From Prevotella sp. (GTDB lineage: Bacteria; Bacteroidota; Bacteroidia; Bacteroidales; Bacteroidaceae): 64,000 nucleotides of DNA. The stretch spans positions 45,190 through 109,189 of the forward strand of contig JAEEVW010000007.1 of assembly GCA_016291085.1 (NCBI GenBank). Direction: 5' to 3'. Positions 1 to 6,932 of the stretch are shown here, piece by piece. A program made the translations under genes and the position numbers. Within the stretch, counting starts at the first letter, position 1, and every line of letters begins with the position of its first letter. The notes beneath the pieces were generated by a model that was not told the DNA's origin, ran no database searches, and was given only the letters and a program-made list of their open reading frames with translations.

Positions 1-1
1 G

Positions 2-406
2 ACCTTTCCCGACTACGACGACTACGAGCTGACGGTGATGACACTGCTGGACACGCTGACGTCGGAAGCTCCCGCTCTGACCCGCGAACAGCAGGAGCTA
101 TTATATAATAAGGTATTGGAGGATTATGCCGACATACCCCATAAGGCCGACCGCATCAAGAAGGTCAAGATGGACCGATACTATAATGCCGTGCAGGTGA
201 AGTTCGCCTATGCTGCCACATGCCATAAGGCGCAGGGCGGACAATGGGCCCACGTGTACATTGATCAGGGATACATGACCGACGACATGCTGACAGCCGA
301 CTATATGCACTGGCTGTATACGGCATTCACCCGTGCTACGGAGCGGCTGTATCTGGTGAACTGGCCAGAGAAGCAGACGGAGGAAGTTGAGAGTTCTTTG
401 ACCTAA
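2..406 (+). CDS. RecD-like DNA helicase, C-terminal fragment
   Basis: The frame is open from the window edge, so this is the last 134 residues of a larger protein. The segment with CHKAQGGQW followed by YTAFTRATERLYLVNW matches the UvrD_C_2 region (motifs V and VI) of superfamily 1B RecD/Dda-type helicases; the TRA-x-ER arginine motif is visible. The N-terminal Walker A part lies outside the window, so activity cannot be judged. A period-7 spacer array follows the stop and separates it from rmuC on the same strand. Family assignment is firm; the exact subfamily is not. Confidence 0.85.
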   Translation, partial: TFPDYDDYELTVMTLLDTLTSEAPALTREQQELLYNKVLEDYADIPHKADRIKKVKMDRYYNAVQVKFAYAATCHKAQGGQWAHVYIDQGYMTDDMLTADYMHWLYTAFTRATERLYLVNWPEKQTEEVESSLT

Positions 407-435
407 AGGTACAAAGCGTACTAAAGAAACGATTA

Positions 436-475
436 GAGAGTTGAGAGTTGAGAGTTGAAAGTTAAAAGTTAAAAA
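436..475 (+). repeat. Intergenic period-7 array (GAGAGTT units)
   Basis: GAGAGTT begins at 436, 443 and 450, then GAAAGTT at 457 and AAAAGTT at 464: five phase-locked 7-mers filling the spacer between the helicase and rmuC. Confidence 0.85.
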
Positions 476-476
476 G

Positions 477-1736
477 ATGATGATTGTAATATATATAATA
501 ATAGGTATAGCCTTGGGGGCTGTGGGGGTCTACTTCGTGATGAACTCGAAGCAGGCGCGGCTGGTGGTGGAACTGGCTAAGAAGGAGACGGAGATAGACA
601 TGATGAAAACCACCAAGGACCAGTTGCACGACATGGGTGTGCTGCTGGCTGAGGCACAGGCCCGTCACCTGAATAAAGAGAATCAGGAGAGCATAGACCA
701 CATCACGCAACCCCTGAAGCAAGCCATCAGCGAAATGCGACAAGCCATCAGCGACAACACCAAGGACCATACAGCCCAGACGGCATCGCTGAAGGAACAG
801 TTGCGCCTGATGATGGAAACGGGCCGTGAGATGAGCGAGAAGGCCGAGGGACTGGCTAACGTGCTGCGTCGCGACAACAAGATTAGCGGCAACATGGGTG
901 AAATCATCCTTGGCGATTTGCTGACATCGCAGGGACTGACCGAGGGTATCCACTACGAGGTGCAGGCTCGTCTGCGCGACGAGATGGGACGTCCGCTGAA
1001 GCACGACGAGACGGGTCGCGAGATGCAGCCCGACGTCATTCTGCACTATCCACAGGGACAGGATGCCGTCATCGACTCGAAGGTGTCGCTCGTGGCCTAC
1101 CAACGCTACGTGAATGCCGAGACCCCCGAGGAGAAGGAGCATGCCCTGCAAGAACACATCAAGTCAATTCGGTCGCACGTCAACGAACTGTCGCGCAAGG
1201 ACTATTCGAAATACATCAAGGCCCCACGCGAGGCCATAGACTTCGTCATTATGTTCGTACCTTTCGAGTCGTCACTGCAGCTGGCGCTGGCCAACGACCC
1301 CACGTTGTGGCGCGACGCCTTCGAGCACAAGGTGTTTGTTACTGGCGAGCAGAACCTGCTGGGAATCCTGCACATGATACACATTGCCTGGGTGCAAAAC
1401 CAACAAGCCGAGAACCAACAGAAGGTGTTCGGAATAGCCGAGCAGCTGTTGGACCGTCTGGGTGACTTCATCCAGCGCTACAACAAACTCGGCGAACACA
1501 TCGAACTGGTGCGCAAGGACTTCGATGCGGCAGGCAACAAGTTGTTTACGGGTCGTCAGAGCGTCGTGCAGAAAGGCCGCGAACTCATCGACCTGGGCGG
1601 AAAGGAGAATCCCAACCGTCGAATACCCAAAGCAGAGATGTCGCTAACGGAAATCTCCGATAACTCAGAAAATTCCGAAGAATTCAAAGATTCCGAAGAC
1701 TCCGAGAATTCCAGCATATCAGAAGCAGACGAATGA
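477..1736 (+). CDS. rmuC: RmuC family DNA recombination protein
   Basis: 419 aa. An N-terminal hydrophobic segment (about residues 3-22) anchors it, a charged coiled-coil region follows (about 25-135), then the RmuC domain with GNMGEIILGDLL, the motif DAVIDSKVSLVAYQRY and FVPFESSLQLAL, which is the usual nuclease-like core. The last 40 residues are acidic, Ser/Glu/Asn-rich and probably disordered. RmuC proteins limit rearrangements at inverted repeats and have been tied to clearing DNA-protein crosslinks. The stop overlaps the next start by 4 bp (ATGA), so the phosphopantetheinyl transferase is translationally coupled. The ATG at 477 directly follows the repeat spacer; a second ATG one codon in is equally possible. 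Confidence 0.92.
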   Translation: MMIVIYIIIGIALGAVGVYFVMNSKQARLVVELAKKETEIDMMKTTKDQLHDMGVLLAEAQARHLNKENQESIDHITQPLKQAISEMRQAISDNTKDHTAQTASLKEQLRLMMETGREMSEKAEGLANVLRRDNKISGNMGEIILGDLLTSQGLTEGIHYEVQARLRDEMGRPLKHDETGREMQPDVILHYPQGQDAVIDSKVSLVAYQRYVNAETPEEKEHALQEHIKSIRSHVNELSRKDYSKYIKAPREAIDFVIMFVPFESSLQLALANDPTLWRDAFEHKVFVTGEQNLLGILHMIHIAWVQNQQAENQQKVFGIAEQLLDRLGDFIQRYNKLGEHIELVRKDFDAAGNKLFTGRQSVVQKGRELIDLGGKENPNRRIPKAEMSLTEISDNSENSEEFKDSEDSENSSISEADE

Positions 1737-2287
1737 TTTACCTGAATGACGACATAGCCGGTTTTGACTTCGACGCCGCCCTGCCTCTGCTCAGCGAACA
1801 GCGCCGCGAACAGGCCTTGAAATTCAAGTACGTGCTGGGCCGCAAGACGTGTGCGATGGCCTACCTGTTGCTCTGCGAGGGGTTGCAGAAGGAGTACGGG
1901 CTGACGGAGCGCCCCGTGTTCGAATATGGCGAGCACGGCAAACCCGCCATCATTGGTCACACAGACATCCACTTTAATTTAAGCCATTGTCGCGAGGCCG
2001 TCATCTGTGCCGTCAGCGACAAGCCCGTGGGCATCGACATCGAGAGCATCCGCGAATTCAAGGACTCGCTGGTGCGCTATACGATGAACGACAACGAGGT
2101 CAGACAGATAGAACAGGCTGCACGGCCCGACGTGGAGTTCATCCGGCTGTGGACCATGAAGGAGGCTAAACTGAAGCTGACAGGACGTGGCATCACGGAC
2201 AATACGAAGCACGTGTTGGACGGCTCGGAACACTTCGAAACCGTCGTAAATGAAAAAAAAGGATACATTTATAGTGTGATTTACTAA
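1733..2287 (+). CDS. 4'-phosphopantetheinyl transferase superfamily protein
   Basis: 184 aa, slightly short for the Sfp type. The family signatures are present in order: FNLSH at 81-85, GIDIE at 100-104 (Mg-binding Asp and Glu) and WTMKEA at 140-145 (catalytic Glu/Lys). It should transfer 4'-phosphopantetheine from CoA to a carrier-protein serine, for fatty-acid or other carrier proteins; no carrier or synthase gene lies nearby, so the substrate is not known. It overlaps rmuC by 4 bp. It could be the general Sfp/AcpT-type enzyme of the cell. Confidence 0.88.
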   Translation: MIYLNDDIAGFDFDAALPLLSEQRREQALKFKYVLGRKTCAMAYLLLCEGLQKEYGLTERPVFEYGEHGKPAIIGHTDIHFNLSHCREAVICAVSDKPVGIDIESIREFKDSLVRYTMNDNEVRQIEQAARPDVEFIRLWTMKEAKLKLTGRGITDNTKHVLDGSEHFETVVNEKKGYIYSVIY

Positions 2288-2295
2288 AAAATTAC

Positions 2296-2303
2296 TATAT
2301 TTG
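2296..2303 (+). promoter_or_regulatory. Bacteroidales -7 box (TATATTTG)
   Basis: TAnnTTTG box 34 bp before the ypfJ-type peptidase start, within an AT-rich stretch right after the preceding stop. Confidence 0.65.
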
Positions 2304-2336
2304 CAACCAAAATATAAACATTAAAACTATAGCATT

Positions 2337-3209
2337 ATGAAATTAGACGGAAGACGCGAAAGCTCGAATGTGGAAGATCGCCGCGGTATGAGCGGTGGTG
2401 CTAAGGCCGGTCTGGGTATCGGCGGTATTATCGTAGTAGCCTTGATGGCCTGGATGACAGGTGGCAACCCCTTGGAAGCAGTGGTGCAGCAAGTACAACA
2501 GAATGGCTTCGGCGGCAATACGGAAGTCAACGAGGGACAGCGCGAATTCACTGAAGAGGAACAGGCACTGGCAAAATTCTCGACACAGATTCTGGCCGGT
2601 ACGGAGGATGTGTGGACGGAAATCTTCAAGCAGCATGGTGCACAGTATCAGAACCCCACGATGGTGCTCTATACCGACGGCACACAGACCGCCTGCGGAC
2701 AGGGTTCTGCAGCAATGGGACCATTCTATTGCTCAGGCGACCAGAAACTGTATATCGACCTGTCGTTCTTCACCACGATGAAGCAACAATTAGGAGCCGA
2801 CGGAGACTTCTCGTATGCCTATGTCATTGCTCACGAGGTAGGACACCATGTGGAATACCTGACGGGAACACTTGAAAAGGTGCACGCTCAGATGGCCAAG
2901 CTCAGCCAGACAGAAGCCAACAAGCTCAGCGTTCGACTGGAACTGCTAGCCGACTTCTATGCCGGTGTTTGGGCTCACCACGACAACAAGCGTTTCGGTT
3001 CGTTGGAGGATGGTGACATTGAGGAAGCCATCAACTGCGCACAGAAGATCGGTGACGACTATCTGCAGACCAAAGCCCGCGGATATGCTGTGCCGGAATC
3101 GTTCAACCATGGTACCTCGAAACAGCGTATGAAGTGGTTCAAGCTCGGACTCGAGACGGGTGACATCTCGAAGGGTACCACTTTCCAGTGCTCAGACGCT
3201 GAACTCTAA
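2337..3209 (+). CDS. Neutral zinc metallopeptidase, YpfJ family
   Basis: 290 aa. A short charged N-terminus precedes one transmembrane helix (about 23-41), then a periplasmic domain. HEVGH at 166-170 is the zinc motif, with a downstream ELLADFYAG motif supplying the third ligand region, as in the YpfJ/KPN_02809 family (putative neutral zinc peptidase). CGQGSAAMGPFYC is another family signature. It has its own -7 box upstream and a strong bidirectional terminator downstream, so it is probably monocistronic. The substrate of this family is unknown. Confidence 0.9.
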   Translation: MKLDGRRESSNVEDRRGMSGGAKAGLGIGGIIVVALMAWMTGGNPLEAVVQQVQQNGFGGNTEVNEGQREFTEEEQALAKFSTQILAGTEDVWTEIFKQHGAQYQNPTMVLYTDGTQTACGQGSAAMGPFYCSGDQKLYIDLSFFTTMKQQLGADGDFSYAYVIAHEVGHHVEYLTGTLEKVHAQMAKLSQTEANKLSVRLELLADFYAGVWAHHDNKRFGSLEDGDIEEAINCAQKIGDDYLQTKARGYAVPESFNHGTSKQRMKWFKLGLETGDISKGTTFQCSDAEL

Positions 3210-3241
3210 AGAAACTAGAAAATCAAAGAGAATAAAAAATA

Positions 3242-3275
3242 AGATGGGCTCCTTTGCAGGAGCCCGTCTCTTTTT
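3242..3275. terminator. Bidirectional intrinsic terminator
   Basis: A 12-bp stem (GGGCTCCT core, loop TTGC) followed by TTTTT on the plus strand; the minus side also runs into a T-rich tract. It separates the convergent peptidase and ferredoxin genes. Confidence 0.85.
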
Positions 3276-3299
3276 AACCACATAATTCAGCTTAATTCC

Positions 3300-3467
3300 T
3301 TAGGGAAGGCTGATAGCTTCTGACGGACAAACGTCAGCGCATGTGCCACACTCTGTACACATGTCGGGGTTGATTGAATACTTGTCGCCCTCAGAGATTG
3401 CTCCAGCGGGGCACTCATCGATACATGTTCCGCATGCGATGCAGTCGTCACCAATTACGTATGCCAT
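3300..3467 (-). CDS. 2[4Fe-4S] ferredoxin (small)
   Basis: 55 aa starting MAYVIGDDC. Two Cys motifs are visible: CIACGTCIDEC-P (first cluster) and CTECGTCADVC-P (second cluster), each CxxCxxCxxxCP. This is the bacterial clostridial-type 2[4Fe-4S] ferredoxin of normal length, a low-potential cytoplasmic electron carrier, for example for pyruvate:ferredoxin oxidoreductase in anaerobes. A TACCTTTG box lies 52 bp upstream and a terminator just downstream, so it is a single-gene unit. It is too short for ordinary ORF cut-offs. Confidence 0.95.
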   Translation of the reverse strand: MAYVIGDDCIACGTCIDECPAGAISEGDKYSINPDMCTECGTCADVCPSEAISLP

Positions 3468-3518
3468 AATCTTATTAAAATTAAATTGTTTAACTTAAAA
3501 TACTTACTAATTGTGATG

Positions 3519-3526
3519 CAAAGGTA
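3519..3526 (-). promoter_or_regulatory. -7 box (TACCTTTG) for the ferredoxin
   Basis: Reads CAAAGGTA on the plus strand; canonical box 52 bp upstream of the ferredoxin ATG. Confidence 0.75.
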
Positions 3527-3638
3527 AGCATTTTTTCGGTTCATACCTAATTTATGGTATAAAAAATGATGCTTTAACGCTTAATTTATACATTATCGAA
3601 ATAATAAATGGCCCGATTGTCGCGTTATTATAAAGTAT

Positions 3639-4388
3639 ATGAAACGATTATTCTCGACACTGACTATCATCTTAGTCTGCTCGCTGACCGTCTTTGCACA
3701 AACGGATCGCCGCGTGCAGAATAAGCCATACATCGACCTGCGCCCGTTGCATTTCGGCATACTGGTGGGTCTGAACATGCAGGATATTGAGTTTGAAAAC
3801 GTGGGACCGCAGAGCCTCACCTATGAGGACGGCACCGTACACGAAGAGCTGATTCTGTGTGATGCCGACAGATGGAGCCCTGGATTCAGCGTGGGCGTGC
3901 TGGGCGAATGGCGGCTAAGCGACCATTTCTCGTTGCGATTCACACCCCAGATGCACTTCGGAGCGAAACACCTGACGTTTCTGAATACAAAACTGGTTGA
4001 TGCTGAGGGCAAGCCCTTCACGCAGACACAAGACTTGAAAAACACCTATGTCTCGCTGCCCATCGACCTGAAGTTTGCTGCTCCGCGCTGGAACAACCAC
4101 CGCCCGTACATCATGGCTGGCGTGAATCCCGTGATGAACCTGACAGGCGGCGATTCGGACATCATACGCCTGAACCGTTATAATACGATGGTAGAGGTAG
4201 GACTGGGCTGTGACTTCTATCTGCCGTTCTTCAAACTGATTCCAGAGTTGAAGTTCTGTTTCGGACTGGGCAATGTGCTGGACATGAACCATAAAAACGA
4301 ACTGCGCGATGATAACCTCAAAGCCTATGCAGGCAGTGTTAGCAGCGCGCAGTCGAAAATGATAGTCCTAACGTTCTACTTCGAATAA
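3639..4388 (+). CDS. porT: PorT-like outer membrane beta-barrel protein
   Basis: 249 aa with an N-terminal signal peptide (cleavage near VFAQ, residue 21). The mature part begins with an NKPYIDLRPLHFGI-type segment, followed by alternating amphipathic strands and ending in an aromatic residue pair (FYFE), as expected of a small barrel. The length and opening motif resemble PorT of the type IX secretion/gliding machinery. Two proteins in this window (the BspA-like protein and GH53) carry T9SS-like C-terminal tails, which fits. It could instead be a generic 'porin family' barrel; the symbol is tentative. It converges with the 5'-nucleotidase pair, with only 3 bp between stops. Confidence 0.65.
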   Translation: MKRLFSTLTIILVCSLTVFAQTDRRVQNKPYIDLRPLHFGILVGLNMQDIEFENVGPQSLTYEDGTVHEELILCDADRWSPGFSVGVLGEWRLSDHFSLRFTPQMHFGAKHLTFLNTKLVDAEGKPFTQTQDLKNTYVSLPIDLKFAAPRWNNHRPYIMAGVNPVMNLTGGDSDIIRLNRYNTMVEVGLGCDFYLPFFKLIPELKFCFGLGNVLDMNHKNELRDDNLKAYAGSVSSAQSKMIVLTFYFE

Positions 4389-4391
4389 AGC

Positions 4392-5231
4392 TTACTTTAA
4401 ATCCACCACTATTTTGCTGACATAGACAGCAGCTTTGGTGTTCTGATCGGCGGGAACGGGTTTGCCGTCGATATTGTTTTCGTATTCCATCTGCTCCATG
4501 TTGGTATGGGTATGACCACCCAGCACAAGGTCGATGTTACGCGAACCACGAATCATATACTGGTCGTCCTCACCACGACCACTGTTCCAACCCAGATGGG
4601 AGATACAGATCACCATGTCGCACTTCTTTTCCTGTTTCAGCATGGTAGCCGTCTCGAGAGCCACCTGTGCAGGGTCGAGGTACTTCACGCCAGGACAATT
4701 CTTGGCAGACACCAAACCTTCCAATTTAGGACAGACGGCAAACACACCAATCTTCACACCATTGCGCTTGATGATAATCCAGGGTTTGGTAATACCCTCC
4801 ATCACCGTGCCCGTAAAGTCGTAGTTGGCACAAAGAATGGGGAAGTTGGCTTTCTTGAACTTCTCAGCCATATTATCCAGGCCGAAGTCGAACTCATGGT
4901 TTCCGATGGTCGACGCGTCGATTCCCATCAGGTTCATTAAACCAATCTCCACGTCGCCTTTGAACATGGTGAAATAGGCCGAGCCCTGCCAGAAATCGCC
5001 CGAATCAAGATAGAGCAGGTCTGGGTGCTTTCGGCGCTCCTCCTTTAACATGGTAATACGGCGGAGGAAACCTCCCCTACCCGCTTTCAGCGTATCAGGC
5101 AATTGTGCGCTGATGGGGAAAATCTGCGAATGGGTATCGTTCGTATGAAGAATAACCAGCTGCTTGGGCTTCTTGGCCTGTCCGGCCAAGGATACCATCA
5201 TCATCAATATGAAGCAAATAATTCTAATCAT
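4392..5231 (-). CDS. 5'-nucleotidase/metallophosphatase, N-terminal catalytic part
   Basis: 279 aa. After a signal peptide ending near LAGQA, the calcineurin-like motifs follow: HTNDTHSQIFP, DSGDFWQGS, GNHEFDFG, ISHLGWN and LGGHTHT. This is the metal-binding half of UshA/CpdB-type nucleotidases; the C-terminal substrate-binding half is encoded separately just upstream (5251-6021). The ATG at 5231 is chosen because the longer frame would start at a TTG lying inside a spacer repeat. Probably periplasmic or surface-attached nucleotide scavenging. The two polypeptides presumably act together. Confidence 0.9.
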   Translation of the reverse strand: MIRIICFILMMMVSLAGQAKKPKQLVILHTNDTHSQIFPISAQLPDTLKAGRGGFLRRITMLKEERRKHPDLLYLDSGDFWQGSAYFTMFKGDVEIGLMNLMGIDASTIGNHEFDFGLDNMAEKFKKANFPILCANYDFTGTVMEGITKPWIIIKRNGVKIGVFAVCPKLEGLVSAKNCPGVKYLDPAQVALETATMLKQEKKCDMVICISHLGWNSGRGEDDQYMIRGSRNIDLVLGGHTHTNMEQMEYENNIDGKPVPADQNTKAAVYVSKIVVDLK

Positions 5232-5232
5232 A

Positions 5233-5268
5233 ATTCTCAATTGTCAATTATCAATTTTTAATTGTCAC
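5233..5268. repeat. Intergenic period-7 array (TCAATTN units)
   Basis: TCAATT at 5237, 5244 and 5251, TTAATT at 5258 and TCA at 5265, exactly 7 bp apart. It spans the junction of the two nucleotidase genes and contains the stop codon of the upstream one. Confidence 0.8.
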
Positions 5269-6021
5269 TCTTCCCTCGATTTCAGCGTCCACCACCTTGC
5301 CCTGCTTCTGCATGTCGCGGAAGTAGTTCATGATGATGAAACGCGTGTTGTTGCTGGCATCCTTAGGCGCATTAATGTTGGTGCCTTTCTTGAAAGCCTC
5401 CATCTTGTCCGTACCGCCCAGCAGATAGTCAATCGTAGTGATACGATAGCTGCGCGCAGGGTCGATAGGCTCGCCATTGATGGTCGCACTGACCAGTTTC
5501 TTGTCTTTAGTAATCACCATCCGCATAGAATGGCTCATGCCCTCTCCACCAACGGCAGCGATCTGTCCCAACAATTCGAGCAGGACCTCGCCAGACAGCG
5601 TGACAAAAGAAATCTTGTTTTCAAAAGGTGCCACATCGAGCACATTGCCATAAGTAATCTCACCCTTGGGCAAGTCGGCACGAACACCACCCATGTTGTA
5701 AATGCCCAAATCAGGCTGTTCATTATAGTCCTTAGCTGCCCAAACCAAGATGTCGGCCAACAGATTGGACAGTGTTCCTTCCGGACGCTGGGCAGTCATG
5801 TATCGGGCCGAGCGTCCCACAACAGGTCCCATGACGCTGTCGATGACATGCTTGTAAGGCGACAAGAACGCATCCGTCTGGGCATCCATTGGTGCGTCAT
5901 AACGGCTGTCAATCAAGATTCTGCTGCGCTGAATGCCAGCCACCTCATAGTGCGAACGGCACGCACTCACGGCCATCACCAAGACGGCCATCATAGCCAT
6001 AAAAATGGGGGTTCTCTTCAT
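5251..6021 (-). CDS. 5'-nucleotidase C-terminal domain protein
   Basis: 256 aa lipoprotein-like signal (MAVSAC, Cys near residue 21), then the 5_nucleotid_C fold with the family motifs GGVRADLPKG, VAPFENK and ITTIDYLLGG-type strands. This domain normally follows the metallophosphatase domain in one chain; here it is a separate gene, transcribed first, about 20 bp before the catalytic gene. Expected role: nucleotide recognition for the partner enzyme at the cell surface. A -7 box lies just upstream. Confidence 0.88.
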   Translation of the reverse strand: MKRTPIFMAMMAVLVMAVSACRSHYEVAGIQRSRILIDSRYDAPMDAQTDAFLSPYKHVIDSVMGPVVGRSARYMTAQRPEGTLSNLLADILVWAAKDYNEQPDLGIYNMGGVRADLPKGEITYGNVLDVAPFENKISFVTLSGEVLLELLGQIAAVGGEGMSHSMRMVITKDKKLVSATINGEPIDPARSYRITTIDYLLGGTDKMEAFKKGTNINAPKDASNNTRFIIMNYFRDMQKQGKVVDAEIEGRVTIKN

Positions 6022-6041
6022 AATATTTTAGTTTTATGGTG

Positions 6042-6049
6042 CAAATTTA
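6042..6049 (-). promoter_or_regulatory. -7 box (TAAATTTG) for the 5'-nucleotidase pair
   Basis: CAAATTTA on the plus strand, 21 bp upstream of the 5'-nucleotidase C-domain ATG. Confidence 0.65.
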
Positions 6050-6073
6050 CAAAAAAAAAGTAAAAAAAGACAC

Positions 6074-6117
6074 AGCGGAAGCAAATTTTTCACTTTTCTC
6101 TTTTCACTTTTCACTTT
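6074..6117 (-). repeat. Dispersed GTGAAAA / GCTTCCGCT element
   Basis: On the minus strand, period-7 GTGAAAA-like units end in AATTTGCTTCCGCTG. One of seven copies of this element in the window; this one lies between the divergent nucleotidase and rplS promoters. Confidence 0.8.
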
Positions 6118-6123
6118 TTTTTG

Positions 6124-6131
6124 TACCTTTG
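6124..6131 (+). promoter_or_regulatory. -7 box (TACCTTTG) for rplS
   Basis: Canonical box; transcription would start near 6137, leaving a leader of about 90 nt before the L19 ATG. Such a leader could hold an autoregulatory structure, but none was folded here. Confidence 0.75.
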
Positions 6132-6228
6132 CAGCCGCTTTTCCGCGTAACCGATGGAGGGAAGTCACGAGTTGCCCGTCTATGTTGCGTTGGAACGATA
6201 CAACAACATTATTAATAGTAATAGTAAA

Positions 6229-6591
6229 ATGGATTTAATTAAAGTTGCTGAAGAAGCATTTGCAACCGGCAAGCAGTTCCCAGAGTTCAAGGCTGGTGAC
6301 ACTATCACTGTCGCTTACAAAATTATCGAGGGTTCTAAGGAGCGCATCCAGCTCTATCGTGGCGTAGTCATCAAGATCTGCGGTCACGGTGACAAAAAGC
6401 GTTTCACTGTTCGCAAGATGTCAGGTACCGTTGGTGTAGAGCGTATCTTCCCCATCGAGTCACCCAACATTGAGAGCATCGAGGTGAACAAGGTTGGTAA
6501 GGTTCGTCGCGCTAAGCTTTACTATCTGCGCAAGCTCACAGGTAAGGCTGCTCGTATCAAGGAGAAGCGTTCTGCCATCAAGGCCGAATAA
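6229..6591 (+). CDS. rplS: 50S ribosomal protein L19
   Basis: 120 aa. The frame is open further upstream, but the family begins at [11 protein letters not shown], so ATG 6229 is chosen. [10 protein letters not shown], the [14 protein letters not shown] core and [12 protein letters not shown] with the basic C-terminus [10 protein letters not shown] are typical. L19 sits at the 30S-50S interface. It has its own promoter and ends at a perfect bidirectional hairpin. Confidence 0.97.
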   Translation: MDLIKVAEEAFATGKQFPEFKAGDTITVAYKIIEGSKERIQLYRGVVIKICGHGDKKRFTVRKMSGTVGVERIFPIESPNIESIEVNKVGKVRRAKLYYLRKLTGKAARIKEKRSAIKAE

Positions 6592-6612
6592 TAAGCCGAA
6601 CCTGCACGACAT

Positions 6613-6648
6613 AAAAAGAGGCATCCACGCTTGTGGATGCCTCTTTTT
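6613..6648. terminator. Bidirectional intrinsic terminator (16-bp perfect stem)
   Basis: AAAAAGAGGCATCCAC, loop GCTT, then the exact complement ending in TTTTT. It serves rplS from the left and the small peptide gene from the right. Confidence 0.92.
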
Positions 6649-6663
6649 GCTTCATACTTACAA

Positions 6664-6858
6664 TCAAATAAAACCAGACGGCAGTCCAAATATTTCGTCG
6701 ATTTCTGATCCGCCAAACGGCGACAATGCCGGTTCGTCACCACCGCTACCACCATCAATATCAATGTTCGTATTAACGTCATAGCTACCTGCCAATAAAG
6801 GCTGGTATGCAGCGGTCTCTATTACCTCCATCTGAGGTGTCAAATATTTCTTTTTCAT
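6664..6858 (-). CDS. Small Gly/Asp-rich peptide downstream of the BspA-like gene
   Basis: 64 aa, unrecognised. It opens MKKKYLTPQMEVIE, has PLLAGSYDVNT in the middle and a GGSGGDEPALSPFGG tail. It is preceded by a strong Shine-Dalgarno (AAAGGAG at 6867-6873, 8-nt spacing), rare in this window, and ends just before a perfect terminator, so it is probably real. Small proteins with a KKKY-x-TP start and an LLA-S segment are common in Prevotella (from general knowledge, not searched). It lies 74 bp behind the BspA-like gene on the same strand and may be cotranscribed. It could be an exported or processed peptide; there is no direct evidence. Confidence 0.7.
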   Translation of the reverse strand: MKKKYLTPQMEVIETAAYQPLLAGSYDVNTNIDIDGGSGGDEPALSPFGGSEIDEIFGLPSGFI

Positions 6859-6885
6859 TTTACAATCTCCTTTGATGTTTCACAT

Positions 6886-6923
6886 CGAGCTTGCTCGCGC
6901 TCGGAAGAACTCGAGCAAGCTCG
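6886..6923 (-). repeat. 12-bp inverted repeat between BspA-like and small peptide genes
   Basis: CGAGCTTGCTCG and CGAGCAAGCTCG with a 14-nt spacer make a 12-bp stem with no T tract. It may stabilise or attenuate the transcript between the adhesin and the peptide gene. Confidence 0.7.
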
Positions 6924-6932
6924 GTTCTAATA

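Noticed and set aside
462..1157. 231-aa minus-strand ORF opposite rmuC
   Set aside because: Shadow of the real gene: Leu/His-rich translation, no promoter or family signs.
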